Assembly: GCA_022376925.1 (NCBI GenBank)
Contig: JAIOJX010000001.1
Span: forward strand, 37,294,170 to 37,358,169
Length of the DNA stretch: 64,000 bases
Source of the DNA: Tragulus kanchil
Lineage: Eukaryota; Chordata; Mammalia; Artiodactyla; Tragulidae
Reading direction: 5' to 3'
Below the pieces are notes generated by a model that searched no databases, was not told the origin of the DNA, and saw only the letters and a list, made by a program, of their open reading frames with translations. Each line of letters starts with the position of its first letter. Position 1 is the stretch's first letter. Positions 60,377 through 64,000 of this stretch are shown piece after piece. Made by a program: the position numbers and the translations under genes.

Positions 60377-61160
60377 GTTTTTAGGTATGTGTTGTTTAAT
60401 CTCCATGTGTTTGTGTTTTTAGCAGTTTTTTTTTTCCTGTAGTTGATCTCTAGTCTCATTGCATTGTGGTCAGAGAAGGTGGTTGATGTAATTTCAATTT
60501 TCTTAAATTGACTGAGGTTTGATTTGTGGCCCAAGATGTGGTCTATCCTGGAGAATGTTCCATGAGCACTTGAGAAGAAAGTATATTCTTCTGCTTTTGG
60601 ATGGAAGGTCCTAAAAATATCCATGAGGTCCATCTCTTCTAGTGTGACATTTAAGGCTTGTGTTTCTTTATTAATTTTCTGTTTGGATGATCTGTCCATT
60701 GGTGTGAGAGGAGTGTTAAAGTCTCCTACTATTATCGTGTTAGTGTCAATGTCTTCTTTTATGTCTGAAAGTGTTTGTCTTATGTATTAGGGTGCTCCTG
60801 TGTTGGGTGCATAGATATTTATGATTGTTATGTCTTCCTCTTGGATCGATCCCTTGATCATTATGTAGTGTCCTGCCTTGTCTCTTCTAATCTTCTTTAC
60901 TTTAAAATCTATTTTGTCTGATATGAGGATTGCTACTCCAACTTTCTTTTGATTTCCATTTGCATGGAATATCTTTTTCCATCCTCTCACTTTCAGTCTA
61001 TGAGTGTCTCTAGGTCTGAAGTGAGTTTCCTGGAGGCAGCATATGTGTGGGTCATGTTTTTGAATCCATTCAGCCACTCTGTGTCTTTTGGTTGGGGCAT
61101 TTAGTCCATTTACATTTAAAGTAATTATTGATACAAATGATCCTATTGTCATCTTAGATG
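60377..61160 (-). mobile_element. L1 ORF2 endonuclease region, first copy of duplication 17
   Basis: Same sequence as 61465..62248, including the premature stop (here at about 60787). Redundant. Confidence 0.9.
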
Positions 61161-61445
61161 TTTCATTTTCTCCTATGTTAAATATCCTAGTTACTTCAAA
61201 ATGTACCTCATAAGAAATGGTTTCCAAACACTTCACCCCAGTCACTTCCCTCCAGTGATGTTTCCAATATTTCCTTTATTACCTTCTCATCACAACAGAA
61301 AACAGAAGACCAGAGCAGAAGATAGTGTGTCTATTATTTCTCGAACTCTGGAGTCCACTTAATTAGGCTTCTGTTAATACTGCCTGAGTTCTATCTGCCT
61401 TTCTGGAAGCTACTTCATATTGTTATCTCATATTCATGTTGAAAA

Positions 61446-62240
61446 CTAATCCCCTTGATCTTTGGTTTTTAGGTATGTGTTGTTTAATCTCCATGTGTTT
61501 GTGTTTTTAGCAGTTTTTTTTTTCCTGTAGTTGATCTCTAGTCTCATTGCATTGTGGTCAGAGAAGGTGGTTGATGTAATTTCAATTTTCTTAAATTGAC
61601 TGAGGTTTGATTTGTGGCCCAAGATGTGGTCTATCCTGGAGAATGTTCCATGAGCACTTGAGAAGAAAGTATATTCTTCTGCTTTTGGATGGAAGGTCCT
61701 AAAAATATCCATGAGGTCCATCTCTTCTAGTGTGACATTTAAGGCTTGTGTTTCTTTATTAATTTTCTGTTTGGATGATCTGTCCATTGGTGTGAGAGGA
61801 GTGTTAAAGTCTCCTACTATTATCGTGTTAGTGTCAATGTCTTCTTTTATGTCTGAAAGTGTTTGTCTTATGTATTAGGGTGCTCCTGTGTTGGGTGCAT
61901 AGATATTTATGATTGTTATGTCTTCCTCTTGGATCGATCCCTTGATCATTATGTAGTGTCCTGCCTTGTCTCTTCTAATCTTCTTTACTTTAAAATCTAT
62001 TTTGTCTGATATGAGGATTGCTACTCCAACTTTCTTTTGATTTCCATTTGCATGGAATATCTTTTTCCATCCTCTCACTTTCAGTCTATGAGTGTCTCTA
62101 GGTCTGAAGTGAGTTTCCTGGAGGCAGCATATGTGTGGGTCATGTTTTTGAATCCATTCAGCCACTCTGTGTCTTTTGGTTGGGGCATTTAGTCCATTTA
62201 CATTTAAAGTAATTATTGATACAAATGATCCTATTGTCAT
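61446..62240 (-). pseudogene. L1 ORF2 endonuclease domain, interrupted
   Basis: Begins MTIGSFVSIITLNVNGLN at 62240 (the conserved N-terminal Asn of the endonuclease) with QETHF (catalytic Glu region) and INIYAPN. A stop codon at 61875..61877 follows GAP; the same frame continues with a GDFNTPL motif and ends with SDHN near 61515, both conserved endonuclease motifs. One nonsense change and the 3' truncation make it inactive. Both copies of the false duplication share the stop. Confidence 0.87.
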
Positions 62241-63599
62241 CTTAGATGTTATGATGGCTTTGTTTTGTGGATCTTCTTCTCTTATACTTGTTGTCTGTAT
62301 AAGTCCCTTTAACACTTGTTGTTAAGACTGGTTTGGTGTGACTAAATTCTTTTAATTTTTGCTTATCTGTAAAGCTTTTGATTTCTCCATTCATTTTGAA
62401 TGAGATCCTTGCAGGGTAGAGGATCCATGGTTGCAGATTAGTCTCTTTTAGCCGTTTAAATGTATCCTGCCATTCCCTTCTGGCCTTCAGAGTTTCTGTT
62501 GAAAGATCAGCTGTTAATTGTATAGGCTTTCCCTTGTATGTCACTAGTTGCTTTTCCCCCCAGAATTCTATCTTTGTGTTTAATTTATGTTAACTTCATT
62601 AATATGTGTCTTGGTGTGTTTCCTCTCGGGTTTATTCTGTATGGTACTCTTTGTGCTTCTTGGACTTGATTGACTATTTATTTTCCCATGTTGGGGAAAT
62701 TTGCAACTATAATCTCTTCTAAATTTTTCTCATAGCCTTTCTTTTTTTCTTCTTCTTCTGGAACCCCTATAATTCGAATATTGGTGCGTTTGATATTATC
62801 CCAGAGGTCTCAGAGGCTATCCTCTGCTCTTTTCATTCTTTGAGCTAGATTCTGTTTTTCAGCAGTTACTTCCACCATTCTATCTTCCAGCTCACTTATC
62901 CGGTCTTCTGTCTCAGATACTCTGCTCTTGATTCCTTCTACAGTGTTTTTCAGTTCAGCAATTGAGTTGTTTGTCTCTGTTACCTTTTTGTAAGTTCTTG
63001 TATTTCTTTATTCAGTGTGTTAATCGTGTCTTGAAATTTCTCTGAAATTCTGTTTTCAGTGTCTTTGATCATCTTTACTATCATTCTTCTGAAATCACTT
63101 TCAGAAAGTTTGTCCAAATCCTCTTCATTGATTTGATCTTGTGTGTTTGTAGATTGTTCCTTCACTTGTGTGGTATTTCTCTGCTGTTTCATTGTTATTA
63201 TTAATTTTTTAACTAACTCTGTTTGGGGTTTCCTTTTCTCAGACTTTGAGTTACATCTGTCGGTGTTGTTTGGATGGGGGTTCTTATTCTGGGTGATGCT
63301 GGTGGTTGGTTTATGTCAGGACTTGCATACAAGTGCTTGCCTTTGTTGGCGTTTTCACTGTTTATTGCTCTCTAGTGTTAGGTGTCCTCTAGTGCTGTAG
63401 AGTTGTGGAGTCAGTGCTCCCTCCCTAAAGCCCCTGGGCTTGCTGCCGTCTTCTTGCGACTTCTTTGTTCTTCGATGTGGGGTATCTTTCTGAGATCAGA
63501 TCCAACCTCCTCCTGTCGATGGTTTCCCAGGAACTCGTTGCAGTTCAGGCAATTTTGCAGGAGAGATGAGTGCATGTCCTTCTACGCCACCTTCTTCCT
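61465..63599 (-). mobile_element. LINE-1 with 5' end but lacking its 3' end, flanked by 12-bp direct repeat
   Basis: On the minus strand the element starts at 63599 with AGGAAGAAGGTGGCGTAGAA, typical of an L1 5' UTR start, runs through about 400 bp of 5' UTR, ORF1 (63192..~62300) and the ORF2 endonuclease region, and stops near 61465 after about 235 ORF2 codons (CCTAAAAACC). There is no RT domain, no 3' UTR and no poly-A. Direct repeats CCTTGATCTTTG lie at 61453..61464 and 63600..63611. Length about 2.1 kb. Confidence 0.85.
62300..63192 (-). pseudogene. L1 ORF1 (RNA-binding coiled-coil protein), frameshifted
   Basis: N-terminal part 63192..62980 (ISEKFQDTINTLNKEIQEL) looks like the coiled-coil start of L1 ORF1p and ends early. 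Coiled-coil words continue in another frame (VSETEDRISELEDR near 62930), and the C-terminal part with TADLSTETLKARREW and ARISFKMNGEIKSF (62544..~62330) is the conserved CTD end. At least one frameshift separates them. Confidence 0.82.
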
Positions 63600-63611
63600 C
63601 CTTGATCTTTG

Positions 63612-64000
63612 TAACGTGAGTTACAATGAAGTCATCATTCCTTTATTCTGTTCTTCTATGGCTATCCTCTTTTTCTCCCCTAGATTACAGTCCACTTTCA
63701 TGATTTTGGGTTTGTCATTTCAGCCACTTTTTATCACATAAATAAAAATAGTAATAACATTCATTGCCTTCTGGCTCAAAATATTTCTCAGCAATTTATT
63801 AATCCAAGTGCTGGTTTTTACCATCACCTTGGTACCGCGTTGATCCTTCATGAAAACCATAGTGAATCATGTGGTCTGATTCTTTCTTGTTTCCCAGAGC
63901 TTTCAGCCTCTGCTCAGTCCTGTCCTATCTTCAGGAGAAATCATATTCTCCTTTAGCTTGTCAAGACAATGTAGGGTAGTGGCTGGCAGTATAGTGTATT
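63612..64000. other. Unique sequence to window end
   Basis: No repeat or exon recognised. AATAAAAATAG near 63741 is A-rich but no gene context supports a polyadenylation site. Confidence 0.4.

Larger units (their letters stand above)
60080..62246. repeat. Tandem direct duplication 17 (likely false duplication)
   Basis: 60080..~61160 recurs at 61168..~62246 (offset 1088), apparently identical. The first copy ends inside the L1 at CATCTTAGATGT and is joined to unique sequence (TTCATTTTCTCCTATG) of the second copy. It doubles the L1 endonuclease region. Confidence 0.94.

Noticed and set aside
1..62246. Direct repeats with spacers as a CRISPR array, satellite or segmental duplication cluster
   Set aside because: Each pair has its own sequence and exactly two copies; this is a vertebrate genome; the pattern fits assembly overlap instead.

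Overview
The window is non-coding nuclear DNA of a ruminant artiodactyl. The evidence is the repeat content: many Bov-tA SINEs (tRNA-type head with box B, Bov-specific body, AGC-rich or GACTGAAGCAAC-type tail), CHR-type tRNA SINEs, young and old LINE-1 copies, MIRs and a Tigger-type DNA transposon fossil. There is no bacterial, viral or CRISPR-like content. The only convincing host coding sequence is one 144-nt internal exon at 4283..4426 on the + strand, with good splice sites and a basic KKRKR motif. I could not name its gene. Almost everything else is probably intron or intergenic DNA.

The dominant structure is not a gene. Seventeen times in 64 kb, a block of about 1.0-1.15 kb is followed directly by a nearly identical copy of itself in the same orientation (offsets from about 1036 to 1154). 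The copies differ mainly in homopolymer lengths, and the junctions contain degraded, patchy sequence. Together these account for roughly 18.8 kb of redundant sequence (about 29 % of the window), so the real locus is probably near 45 kb. I read this as a systematic assembly artefact (unmerged overlaps or gap-filling flanks), not as biology. Every element inside such a block is counted twice below.

Layout. 1-2 kb: L1 3' part carrying a CHR-like SINE, falsely duplicated. 2-7 kb: MIRs, SINEs and the exon. 7-16 kb: Bov-tA copies and intron-like DNA with three false duplications. 16-25 kb: Tigger fossil, SINEs and an L1ME-like segment. 25-30 kb: old L1 sequence, then a young 5'-truncated L1 with an open ORF2 C-terminus. 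30-38.5 kb: old L1M segments in several orientations, with a SINE inside. 40-47 kb: a long degenerate purine-rich (AGACAGAGA-like) tract split by SINEs and nested L1s. 47.9-50.3 kb: Bov-tA copies with clear target-site duplications. 51-53.5 kb: an L1 with a 5' inversion (twin priming) and a 14-bp target-site duplication. 60-63.6 kb: an unusual L1 that has its 5' end but lacks its 3' end, yet is flanked by a 12-bp direct repeat.

I found no previously undescribed functional system. The items most worth a second look are the periodic false duplications, the 3'-truncated L1, the apparently lineage-specific CHR-like SINE group, and the purine-rich tract.
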